From: Conidiobolus incongruus B7586
Taxonomy: Eukaryota > Entomophthoromycota > Entomophthoromycetes > Entomophthorales > Conidiobolaceae
Direction of reading: 5' to 3'
DNA length: 24,828 nucleotides
Assembly: GCA_000697335.1 (NCBI GenBank)
Contig: JNEM01013250.1
Coordinates: forward strand, 1-24,828
Below the pieces are notes generated by a model. That model searched no databases, was not told the DNA's origin, and saw only the letters and a list, made by a program, of their open reading frames with translations. Positions 10,920-19,624 of the stretch are shown in pieces. Numbering within the stretch: position 1 is the first letter of the stretch; each line of letters begins with the position of its first letter. The position numbers and the translations under genes are program-made.

Positions 10920-12051
10920 CTTATATCAAACTATTCCAATTAAGTTAATCAACAAGTTATTATATATTACAGATTTTTCAAATGATTTCATTTTAATTTT
11001 TAAATTCAAGTATTTGATAGGTTAAATAGTCACAGCTTAATTGATTAGTTTCATTTTAAAAAAAATTATTTTTATTAAATTTGCATCAGTTTCATTTATG
11101 AAAATTCATATACATAAGACAGCGTAATTAATAAACATATGTGATAATAAAGTATATTACGATTTGATAAATGATAAAATATTGAGAATATATGATAATA
11201 TAGACTATTTTCTAGTTTATTTCAGCAAACCTCAATCTACATTGTTTCCTATTATTTATTTTTTTTAAAAAAAATAGTACAATTTGACAATAGCAGTATA
11301 ATAAAATTTTGATTCGATATCAAACAAATTGAATGAATTTAAAACTCGCTGATTCACTATTTAACCATTTGGTAATTTATTTAAATTATTTTTGTTTTAA
11401 ATAATATAATGTACACTAAAAGTTTGTGTATATTTCTATAGATGTGATTGAATCGATAAAAAATATTTTAAAAAATATTAAATATTAAATTCATCTTAAA
11501 CATTAATAATTATAATATTTAATGGTGGCTACATTTTGATATTTTTAATATATCAAATCTAAAAACAGATATCAAAATTTAAATTGATTTGATTGGTAGA
11601 GAGAGATAAGTATAAACAAGGATTTAGCGATGTTTAGATTTGAGTATTCTAATCTATTCTATTATTTTCAAGTGATATATATGTTGAAATGACAGGTGTA
11701 GTAATATGATAGTTACTTAAAAATTAACTATTAATTCTTTTATGACTATATAGTCCCTATTGATAATAACTATTGAAACAAGTTTTTTTTAATTTTATCC
11801 TTTATAAAATTTCAAGAATCTGTTATGAATTGATATTAATTTTAAAGTAATCTAATCAAGATATTCCTCAAATACTTAAATACATTTAAAAGTTGTTAAA
11901 ATAAAACAAATATTGGCAAATATTATCTATCAATATTAAGGAAATATATTATATTTTAATCTATTAAGCAATATTAACTAGGATTCTATAATAGATTGAG
12001 AAAGTTAGATTATATTTCAAATAAAATACCCTAGTGATAATTTTGAACTAT
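10920..12051. other. AT-rich intergenic region, no gene seen
   Basis: About 1.1 kb upstream of the receptor gene (which reads leftward) and left of mariner copy 2. No open frame, RNA gene or recognisable repeat was found. The receptor promoter should lie in the first few hundred bases. Confidence 0.5.
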
Positions 12052-12053
12052 TA

Positions 12054-12088
12054 CCATAGAATTGAAAAAATGGGAAATTTTTTAATTT
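12054..12088 (+). repeat. mariner 5' terminal inverted repeat, copy 2
   Basis: The outer end reads CCATAGAATTGAAAAAATGG and continues GAAATTTTTTAATTT. It matches the inverted 3' end of copy 1 at about 13 of the 21 outermost bases and in the inner GGGAA-T(n) block with a one-base length change. The adjoining TA at 12052-12053 is the target duplication. Confidence 0.6.
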
Positions 12089-12890
12089 TTGATTTTTCAA
12101 ATATATTATTAATTTCAAATAAAAAAATAATTTTTTAAAATTAGTTTTTTAATTTAATTATATATAAATTATATAATAACCATCAAAAGTTTTTTATTTT
12201 AATATTAGTAAAACTTAACCATAAACCTTTTAAAATCATTTAAAATTTACAAGCAGCTTTTAATATTAAAGTATTATCTAAATTAATAATTTATTACTAG
12301 GTAAATTATTTTAAGGTTAAAAAAGAAATTACTTAAAACCTAATAAATCTAAAAAATTAATTTCAATTATTTCTCTTTTAATTATTAATAAAATAAAAAA
12401 ATATATTGAAAAATATTTTTTTATTTCAGCAAAAGAATTATTAAGGTATTTTAATATTAGTTACATAAGTATTTTATATATATTAATATTTAAATTAAAA
12501 TTAATTAATAAAAATATAAAATAAATACCTTATAGTTTAATTAAAGGTTAAAAAAAGCTAGGGTAGTTATTGTTAAATAAAACTTACTAATGTAAAATTA
12601 AAAACTAAAGCTTTTACAATAAATTATTATAATTGATAAATCTTAAGTTTTTTTGTATAATCTTTTACTAAAATATAAATTAAAATATTAGATTAAGTTA
12701 AATTGACTCCCTCTTTAAATTCCTTTAAATAAACACTTTATTGAAAAGTAAATGTTAATTGTTATAATAAATTATAATTACATATATTATTTTTATTTAA
12801 TTGTTAAAAGAAAATTAATTAATAGTTAACTATATATTTTTTTTAAATAAAACTATTTTATATTAGTATTCTCAATATAATTTGAGAAAA

Positions 12891-13190
12891 CTTATTATTT
12901 TGTATAATAATTACAAAATACATAAATTTAAAGTTGTAAAAAGTTTTCTAATTAAAAATAACTAGAAAAAATTACCACATTTAATATATTCTTTAGATTA
13001 TAACCTATGTGATTATAATTGTTTTAGGTAATTAAAAAACTAGCTTACAAGAAAAAAAATTTCTATAAAAAAATTTAATTGGTTTGTAAAATATTAAATT
13101 TTAGTTTTTAATAAAAAGAATTATTTTTTAGGTATTAAATTTTTATTAAAAATATAGTAAAAAGTTATTAGAAATAAAAGAAATTAATAA
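12891..13190 (+). pseudogene. mariner transposase, recognisable C-terminal relic of copy 2
   Basis: In one frame the eroded text still shows ILYNNYKIHKFKVVKSFLIK, then LPHLIYSLDYNLCDYNCFR. These match the mariner blocks HDNARPH and LPHPPYSPDLAPCDYHLFR. The last catalytic Asp survives (GAT at 13011-13013), while the middle one reads Asn (AAT at 12906-12908). They are 34 residues apart, the D34D spacing that defines mariner proper within the Tc1/mariner superfamily. Expected Pro codons now read Leu and expected Trp/Gln codons read stops (TAG before KKLPH, TAA after CFR), all explicable as C-to-T or G-to-A changes. The upstream two thirds of the gene are too eroded for me to follow. Confidence 0.75.
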
Positions 13191-13284
13191 TTTTATAATA
13201 TATATTTATTTTTACTTTTTATATATTAAAATGTTTATTTTTTTTTCAATTGCAAAAAATTCCCATTATTTAAATTACAAAGTA

Positions 13285-13918
13285 ATATTAAAATTTCATC
13301 AGATTAAAAATAAGTTTGCAGTATATAATATATTCATTTTTGATTTTCATGAAATCATTTTGAATATTAATATATAATTTATTAGACAGTATTAGTTGAA
13401 TATTGATATATATGCCTAAAATTACAAATGATACTAAGACACCAATGTGAATTTCAATATCATTTGAATTATATGAAGTATTTTTCCAAATTTATGTACT
13501 CTGATGATATCCAACTAATTTAATTAATAAAATTATAATTAAAAATTATAATAATTTTTCTAACTTTGAATATAATTATATGATATTAACCTAATACTAA
13601 TTTAAATAATAATTTTTTCTATAATTTTTGATTAAATAACTTTTGTCAACTATTCAAAATTAATTTATTTTGAAAATTTTTTAAATTCCACTAAGAATCA
13701 ATACAGGTCAAACATTATGTAATAAATGAACCATAATAACCAAAGATAAAAATGATTAATTCAAAATTATTATAATAACTAGAATTTGTTATATTTTTTA
13801 AACACTATGTTAATTATTTAGATTGATCAAATAAATTGGAAAAATACCCGAGATATCACCAACCGAAATTATTTTTTTTTCGACCTTGAAGCAGTGGTTT
13901 AATATATGGATGGTGAAT
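13285..13918. other. AT-rich intergenic region, no gene seen
   Basis: About 630 bases between the mariner element and the start of the dead NADPH oxidase gene. No open frame or RNA gene is visible. Composition shifts to clearly higher G+C at about 13,900. Confidence 0.5.
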
Positions 13919-15525
13919 ATGGGTATATTCATAAAATAATCATTCAATGTAATATTACCTAATTTAGCCTTAACTATTATCTTCATCTACCTAATTCTAT
14001 GGATCCTAATTCAATTGCTAGTATTCGACTTTGGTTGAGTCAAGTACAAATAAAAGAACAATTACACTTAAATCTGGTCTGAACTCTGCTACTCGTTTAT
14101 GCTTGTAAGACCTGCAGCCCTAATCTTACACTTGAATACTGATATTATAATGGTACCGATGTGTCATAACCTCGTATCTAATCTGTGTACTTCGAGAATT
14201 AGCCAAATTCTTCTGATTGACAAGGATAATCAATTTCACAAGATTGCCGACTAGAGTATTGTGATTTTTGCACTTGTAAAAATGTTGGCCCGCAACTACA
14301 ATTTTTGGAAATTGCAGAAGTTGAATCACAATGGACCAAGCTTTATTTATTTGAGTTTTGTTGCAGAACTAGGGTGAACTGGCCACACTATGGGCTAGCG
14401 TTGTTCTTGACGGAGATAGCTGCTATAGAAAAGATTAAACGGAGGTGATTTGAAGTGTTTTAGTATGTATATCACCTGTTCGCAGTATACTTTGGATTGC
14501 TCAATTCCTGGTGTGTTCTATCTCATTAAGCCCGGAAAACAGCCATACTGTCATAAGATGGGGCAACTTTTGGAATCATTGGGTCTTCAATGGTGTAATA
14601 TATCTGTGGAAGGGGTTTTTAATAGTGGTGAGGAGATTTTGAGTTACAACTATCAGTAAGGTATTGTTGCATCCTTCAAATATGGTGGAAATCCAGACTA
14701 AGAAGGACGGAATCAAGATCCAAGCTGTTCAGTATTTTTTTTCTCAATTGCCCTGAAGTCAGTTTGCATCAATTGCATTCTTTTACACTGACTTGGGCAC
14801 CCAAAGAAGATTATATTTCGGTCCATATGTATACTGAAGGCGATTTTACCAAGAAATTAGCCAGATAACTGAGTTGTAATATCGATGACAAAGAGAGAGA
14901 AAATCATGTAGTCAACAATGTATTGCTTAGAATCTTGTTGAATGATTCATTTGGATCAGCATCGGAAGACATATTCAATTTCGAAGAGGCAGTGCTAGTG
15001 TGAGCAGAGACTGGGATAGCATCATTCGCTTCCGTACTCAAATCGATTTAGTTTCGTGTCAACTACTCCAAAAAGAGCTTGATTGAGCAAAGTGTACTTC
15101 TGGATTTGTAGAGATAAGGAGGTAATATCATCAATGATATATTACTTTAATATTATAATTTAATAATTTTTAGCCATTCGAATGGTTTTGATCTCAAAAC
15201 AATAGAAACTAAAGATATTCTCCAATTGATCGAAATCCAGACCTCCTTAACAGGCCGTATCAAAGCTGACAAAGTAGCCAATATCATTTTAAATGATGAA
15301 CAAGGCAGAATGGATGCAGTCACAGGACTTCGAGTAAGTGCGAATTACGACCGTATAAATTTGGTTCAAATCTACTTGGGACTGAGTCACCTGCACTCCG
15401 GCAGGGAAATCGGCGTGTTCTTTTGCGGACTACTAGCCCTCAGCAACTGATTGTACATCTATTGCAATAAGCATAATCAACCCATGGAGAACGGTACTAA
15501 ATTGAATTTCGGAAAAGAATGTTTT
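13919..15525 (+). pseudogene. noxA: dead NADPH oxidase, fungal NoxA (gp91phox-type)
   Basis: Nearly the whole family can be followed in order across several frames. It runs from an ATG at 13919 (MGIFIK, like MGFFRW of NoxA) through LVRPAALILHLNT, MVPMCHNLVS and the heme-helix text DNQFHKIAD to SFVAELG*TGH (family: FVSGPGWTG). Then come IEKIKRR*FEVF*Y, YLIKPGKQPYC, SKVLLHPSNMVEIQTKKDG, the FAD-binding text HSFTLTWAPKEDYISVH, FGSASEDIF, and the NADPH-domain end IGVFFCG and LNFGKECF. The frame changes at least four times and there are more than ten in-frame stops, at least four of them where the family has Trp (TGG to TGA or TAG). Of the four heme-binding His positions of gp91phox only the FHK one is kept; the others read Lys, Tyr and Pro. 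The NADPH glycine motif and the stop codon are also lost. It is a host gene killed long ago. Live relatives make superoxide for fungal development. Confidence 0.85.
15122..15173 (+). other. relic intron inside the dead NADPH oxidase gene
   Basis: A 52-base GT...TAG stretch separates sequence reading WICRDKE from sequence reading PFEWF. These join in family members as WICRDxxSFEWF. The flanking exonic text is GC-richer than the intron. Donor GTAATA and acceptor TTTTTAG still look usable. Its presence shows that the relic arose from a genomic copy and not from a reverse-transcribed mRNA. Confidence 0.7.
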
Positions 15526-15563
15526 TATATTTATTTAAATATTTTTTTATTGATTAAATAAAA

Positions 15564-16282
15564 TTATTTAGCTCTATTCCAGTCTCTAACGAAGTTGTCA
15601 ATTTTTATAAGTGTATTTTAGCCTTTATACTTTTTGTTAGGAAGATCGATCTAATACTTCTTGGACAATTCGGGATTCTTTTTGATGTAAGACTTTTGAA
15701 ATTTTTATGTACGGTGAGGCTGATTGCTGGGCTCCGATTGCTTCAACTCCAAAATGCTAAATTGGCTCTGCCCCATCAGCGTAGTGGTTTCCATAGTAAT
15801 TTTCGTGGTTGGCGTGATGATTAAATTCTCCAAGGTTTTCCCCTGGTTGACTGCGATTTGCGAAATGGAGTTATCCAAATATCAGCGTTTGACATAAGGA
15901 GAACAGAGCCAGTGTAGGAATGAAGTGGATCCAACACTTGCCAGAAATGCTATAATCTCTTATTAGTAAATAACTCTCTTACTATAGTGCATATTATTAT
16001 TACCTGCTGCAACACTCCAATATTCCAATTGAGTTCCCGTACCCAAGGCATTACCCAACAGACCCAGAATAAGGACACACTCACAATACTGAGGATCGAT
16101 GTGACAAAAGAGAATTTTTTGACGAGCTCAATAGGGCGTCCGGAGGGCGATATGAATAGCAATTGACAGGCCTTGGGGTCAAACTTGAAACTGTACAAGT
16201 GGATCAAGTAAGATCTAGCAAGTTGACTTCTTGTTAAAATAACGGAATTATACTGATTAAATCTATTGAGAGTATGAAGCGT
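15564..16282 (-). pseudogene. dead TMEM70/TMEM186-like membrane protein gene
   Basis: On the minus strand the first part reads TRSQLARSYLIHLYSFKFDP, then PIELVKKFSFVTSILSIVSV with a hydrophobic segment ending WNIGVLQQ. After a likely 54-base intron (15950-16003) the text continues LASVGSTSFLHWLCSPYVKR, then TPTTKITMETTTLMGQSQFS and ILELKQSEPSNQP. The layout (basic, presequence-like N terminus, KxFSxxTS before helix 1, a second helix ending LHWxxSPYV, then TxxTLxGxxxxxxL) fits the TMEM70/TMEM186/TMEM223 family of small mitochondrial inner-membrane proteins. Breaks: no ATG in frame (an ACG stands at 16280-16282), a one-base frame slip at or near the splice junction, a TGA after VKR, and TAA/TAG further on. 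It ends 38 bases from the dead oxidase, tail to tail. The pseudogene call is firm; the family is a motif-level guess. Confidence 0.6.
15950..16003 (-). other. likely relic intron of the TMEM70-like pseudogene
   Basis: A 54-base minus-strand stretch runs from GTAATAATAAT to ATTATAG between two coding-like, GC-richer blocks. Joining at these sites leaves the frame one base off the better downstream frame (LASVGSTSFLHW), consistent with a small indel next to the junction. Confidence 0.45.
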
Positions 16283-16422
16283 ATGGGGTAAAATAATTAT
16301 GATGAAGAATGTATATTTATTTTTGAGTAAATTATCAATACCATCGTTTAATCATTTTTTCGTTTAATTTTAGGTTATTAATCAAAAAAAAAGAATTTGC
16401 TGGAGCGAATAATGATGAAAAT

Positions 16423-16429
16423 AAAAAAA
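16423..16429 (-). terminator. RNA polymerase III T-run terminator of tRNA-Leu
   Basis: Seven consecutive T on the minus strand directly follow the discriminator base A of the tRNA, as expected for RNA polymerase III termination. Confidence 0.6.
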
Positions 16430-16513
16430 TGCTGACAGTGAGGTTCGAACTCACGCCCCGTTTCCGGGAGGGGATCTTAAGTCACCCGCCTTGGACCACT
16501 CGGCCATATCAGC
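16430..16513 (-). tRNA. tRNA-Leu (anticodon UAA)
   Basis: The minus strand folds into a complete class II cloverleaf of 84 bases. The acceptor stem is GCTGATA/TGTCAGC with one G-T pair; the D arm is GCC...GGC around GAGTGGTCCAA; the anticodon loop is CTTAAGA with anticodon TAA; there is a long variable arm (CCCG-GAAA-CGGG); and the T arm is perfect, GTGAG-TTCGAAC-CTCAC. It has no intron. The anticodon stem GGTGA/TCCCC has one mismatch (T against C, third pair), which might mean slight decay. A run of seven T follows at 16423-16429 as RNA polymerase III terminator. It decodes UUA, a codon expected to be heavily used in a genome this AT-rich. Confidence 0.9.
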
Positions 16514-16662
16514 ATATTAACTTTTTAAATGAAAAAAATAAAAGTATTTCTTTATTTCATCCTTTAATTTTCAGTTACCACAATTTTATTTTATTCTTTT
16601 TCGAAATTAAAAATCCTTCTTAGAGTACCAAATTTCTAATTATTATTACATATTTATTTTCG

Positions 16663-16965
16663 ATGAATCCCACCCACAGCCAGCATGTTCTTGGTTCCCA
16701 ACAGAGCAAACAGAAGCACTATAATCTCATGAAGATAGAACTAGAAAAATTGAACACTGAGTTTATTACATTCCATGATCAAATCAGTAAATTAACAGAA
16801 TTTCAGAAAAATTTAAATCAGTTAAATGTATTTTATAGCTCTATGTAAGTTTATACTAAAATTTCTATCGCGCTTTACTAATGTTTGAAATTTAGATTTA
16901 TGAGTGTTCAAAAGCTCCAAAGAAGTAGCAACTCTGATAATGATAATAGTATAACAAGGGACTAA
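16663..16965 (+). CDS. HSK3: DASH/Dam1 complex subunit Hsk3 (two exons)
   Basis: Exon 1 is 16663-16844 and exon 2 is 16896-16965. They are joined by a 51-base intron (16845-16895) with donor GTAAGT, branch-like TACTAAT and acceptor TTTAG, giving 83 residues. The N-terminal half holds KQKHYNLMKIELEKLNTEF, followed by a heptad-like coiled coil (HDQISKLTEFQKNLNQL), and across the splice site LNVFYSSIFMSVQKLQ. This matches the DASH Hsk3 family pattern KQRxYxxLxxELxxLxxxL...LGxxHxxLFMAAxxVL. Hsk3 is one of the smallest subunits of the ten-protein DASH (Dam1) ring that couples fungal kinetochores to microtubules, and the family is normally 60-100 residues. Reading through the intron would end exon 1 at GTAAGTTTATAC without the conserved FMSVQKL, which supports splicing. 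The frame is intact. The tail is Ser/Asp/Asn-rich. Confidence 0.75.
16845..16895 (+). other. HSK3 intron
   Basis: A 51-base GT-AG intron with consensus donor GTAAGT and a branch-like TTTACTAATG about 20 bases before the acceptor. Its size equals the other introns in the window (50-54 bases). Removal joins the two halves of the conserved Hsk3 C-terminal block. Confidence 0.75.
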
Positions 16966-17363
16966 AATCAAGTGGATTTGAAAAAATACCTTCAAAATAG
17001 GGCTTTAATTCAAGAATTAACGAGTTGTAAAGCTGTACTATTTTATTTGATTAGATTAGAATTAAACTAAAATTGTTAATTTTTCCAACTATCCACTATT
17101 TGATAATAAATATTGTAAATTTAGATATTCAAATTATTAGTGTATAAGTTATTATTAAGAAACCCATGCTAACTTTATTTTAGAAAATAATAATAGTATT
17201 AGAAATATTTTGTATAGATAAAGGCTAAATAATAATAATAAGTTTGTAACTTAAATGCAATAGATTACAAAAGATCTACACCTAAATAAATCCATCATGT
17301 TTAAAATACTATAAAATTTTGGTAGGCAAATTGAAATGAGTCACACCATTTCCAATCTAAAAA
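16966..17363. other. AT-rich intergenic region, no gene seen
   Basis: Lies between the convergent HSK3 gene and the minus-strand membrane ORF. No separate gene is supported. It should hold the 3' ends of both. Confidence 0.45.
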
Positions 17364-17473
17364 TTAACCTGATTCATAATCAATAAGGTCCACCCCCATA
17401 GTCATTGAGTCAAAATTGGACCAAATTTTTAATATCCACCAGGGACTATAATGACAGCAAGTGTCTATAGAAG

Positions 17474-17980
17474 TTACTCCATTAAATAACTATCAGATTC
17501 CGTTGGAAAACTAGCGAAAAACAGACATATGATATTACAAACGATTAAGGTTTCGAAGAGGTCCGGTACCAACTCCATCAGGAAGTGCTTACTAACTATT
17601 TGGAACGGCAACAAAAGAAAACTACAATAGTACAATACCCAGTAGCAGTTCAGCATGAGACTCAGAGTTGGAATGACACTTGGGAAATTTAAGAATTCTA
17701 TGAATTTTGAAGATTTGGTAGTTTGCAGACCTTGAATATCGAAGGATAGCAAACTGAATACAATAGTAAAAATATTTAGTATTTGAAAAGGGTAAAGTAG
17801 AGGATGTTCCATCTCAGAATTTCTCAATATTAACATAACTGCATTGATTAGGAATAAGGTTATAAACAGTTGACTTTCAGTACACTTAGATTTATAAATG
17901 AAACAAGGTAAAGTGCAATAACTATCCATATTCGAAATCAATATTTTTTGTTTAGTTGTTTTGTGGTAATAACTCCTCAC
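17474..17980 (-). CDS. small multi-helix membrane protein, possible ABCC (MRP) N-terminal remnant
   Basis: An open frame of 168 codons with four hydrophobic segments at about residues 38-54, 65-80, 100-126 and 141-160. I do not recognise it firmly. The order CTLPCFIY near the N terminus, then LLSFDIQGLQTTKSSKFIEF before a helix, and a final helix ending FFASFPTESDS recalls the TMD0 domain of ABCC/MRP transporters, which show xCF, an S-x-E/D-x-x-R-x-x-x-SS-x-x-L pattern, and a helix ending in FPDxPPE. A second frame continues directly downstream to a stop at 17364-17366 with CCHYSPWWILKIWSNF, which could be the linker that follows TMD0 if one base has been lost; a 32-base GT-AG intron would also join them but is unusually short. 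No ABC nucleotide-binding domain follows, so this is either a small intact gene or a truncated relic. The true start could be the ATG at codon 1 or codon 18. Confidence 0.4.
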   Translation of the reverse strand: MRSYYHKTTKQKILISNMDSYCTLPCFIYKSKCTESQLFITLFLINAVMLILRNSEMEHPLLYPFQILNIFTIVFSLLSFDIQGLQTTKSSKFIEFLNFPSVIPTLSLMLNCYWVLYYCSFLLLPFQIVSKHFLMELVPDLFETLIVCNIICLFFASFPTESDSYLME

Positions 17981-18758
17981 CTTATATACCTCAAATTACC
18001 ACAATGCTAATTGGGTCACAATCTATTTTTTAAATGGGTGTTTCAAAACTTTTTTGAAATCCGCTTTAAAATCACTTTTTATTGAAATAGGACCTGTATT
18101 TGAACTTGTAAAAACCTCATTCAAATTGATCAAATATTATTTACATTTTAATTTATCCATTTGAGGGAATGATATTTTAACGAAATTTAATACTTGACTG
18201 GGATTATAGCGATTCTATAGTAAATCTAGAGTAGATGCTAGAATTAAAATTCATTTTTAGTCAAAATTGATCATTAGAATATAGAGCGAATAACTGGTAA
18301 AATCCCAATTTTTGATATGATATTTTATTAAATTTTATAAAAGTAAATTTATACTGCAAATTTGTATATTAAATTTAAGCCCTATTATATTATTCCTATA
18401 AAGTTCGATTCTGTTATGTCAATGAAGTAATCAAAAAGAATAAAATATTCTTTAGATTGAGATATATATTATTATTTTGATTGAATTCAATTTTATTTTC
18501 ATGTTAATTTTTGAAAATAGTTCTAATAATACAATAAAAAAGTATATGAATATTAAAAGTATATTAGATAAAAACTCTCTTATAGTTTTAAATTTGTGTA
18601 ATTAAACCATAACCACAAATATTTTTAAATGGTATATATATTACTGTTTAAGTGGCCAAACTTTCTAGAACAAGAAATATTGGGAATTGATTAGATTTAT
18701 TGAAGTGGGAATATTATGAGTCAGCTATAAATTAACCGTAATAACTATTGAATTAATT
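17981..18758. other. AT-rich intergenic region, no gene seen
   Basis: About 780 bases upstream of the minus-strand membrane ORF. A TATATAAGG-like word lies just before that ORF (about 17981-17990, minus strand). Nothing else recognisable was found. Confidence 0.4.
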
Positions 18759-19134
18759 ATAATATTGTGCTGCTACTGATTGCTAGTAGGACGTTGTTAA
18801 TAAGGAAGAGAGCGGTTTTCTCGTGATTTGCTTGGTAGTTTGAGTTAAGATGCTTTATTAGGGTTTATTAAGGGTCTAATAGGCTTCACAGAAGAGCGGA
18901 GGTGATGATGAAAATGTATTTCCACAATGGATTTTTTGTAGAGCATTCGTCGGCCTTAAGTAGTATAAAGAAATGTATTAAGTCTTCAGAAAAATGAAAC
19001 CTCGAAGTGGTGTGATGGGTATTCCGGGGTTATATCTCCATAAGGTAATAGATGGCGATATGAAGTTGGTCAGGTGGGTTACCATCTTGGCAAACACAAT
19101 TTTGTCTTATCCAATTAATATTGTAACAGTTTGA
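18759..19134 (+). pseudogene. unrecognised decayed coding-like segment
   Basis: A block clearly richer in G and C than its flanks. Protein-like text appears on the plus strand in shifting frames: IVLLLIASRTLLIRKRAVF near the left end, RAEVMMKMYFHNGFFVEHSS then ALSSIKKCIKSSEK in the middle, and in another frame GVMGIPGLYLHKVIDGD then MKLVRWVTILANTILSYPIN up to a stop at 19132-19134. Several in-frame stops and at least one frame change make a dead gene the simplest reading. I cannot name the family. An intron may account for some of the frame change. Confidence 0.35.
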
Positions 19135-19624
19135 TCAAACGGTAACTAATTTGAATTAGAAATTGAGTGAATAATAATCAAAAATATTTTCACTTCCAAT
19201 CAATTACATATATATATATATATATATACCCTAAATCTTATCATTTCAAAATAACTCATAGTTTTTTTTGAGTATAAATGTGACAAGTTTACCCAAATTG
19301 AAATATTCAGCTTATGCAATGATTAAATAATTTGTCTAAATTTTTCATTATTTGTAATGATTAATTAATTATTGACTTAAAGTTATTAAACCAAATATAT
19401 TTGATTTACTAATATTCATTTTTTTGGTCCATTTGTGAAACAAATGTATGATGTATTATATGAAATGTATTCAACGAGAATTCTTAGAGATGATATAATT
19501 AGATAATATGTAATATTCATTACAAGTTTAATATAAATGATTAAAGTAAATATGTACTTTTTATGAAAATTAACCAGAAAAAAATCACTAATTATTTTAA
19601 AATATTTACATTGTTAAATTGGAT
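19135..19624. other. AT-rich intergenic region with a (TA)n microsatellite
   Basis: About 490 bases with no gene seen. A (TA)n tract of about 10 units occupies 19208-19228. Confidence 0.5.
19208..19228. repeat. (TA)n microsatellite
   Basis: Ten consecutive AT units ending in ACC; probably length-variable. Confidence 0.85.

Larger units (their letters stand above)
12054..13282 (+). mobile_element. mariner DNA transposon, full length but heavily eroded (copy 2)
   Basis: A 1,229-base element, close to the usual 1.3 kb for mariner, flanked by TA on both sides (12052-12053 and 13283-13284). Both ends carry an eroded version of the terminal repeat of copy 1, with the block ATGGGAAATTTTTT near 12070-12083 facing AAAAAATTCCCATT near 13253-13266. 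Its 3' 270 bases align to copy 1 with a single base of length difference. The element is almost pure A and T. Of 34 hand-counted differences from copy 1 over positions 5-180, 28 are C-to-T or G-to-A. It is inactive and old, or has been mutated by a repeat-directed process. Confidence 0.85.

Noticed and set aside
14126-14329. Minus-strand open frame of 67 codons inside the dead oxidase
   Set aside because: The plus strand carries the clear NoxA text over the same bases, so this is a shadow.
13919-15525. An alternative genetic code (UGA/UAG as Trp) suggested by stops at Trp positions in the oxidase
   Set aside because: Other stops (TAA) and several frame changes occur too, and the live genes in the window use standard stops and TGG for Trp.
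16429-16623. Plus-strand open frame of 64 codons
   Set aside because: Its first third is the complement of the tRNA-Leu gene and the rest is low complexity.
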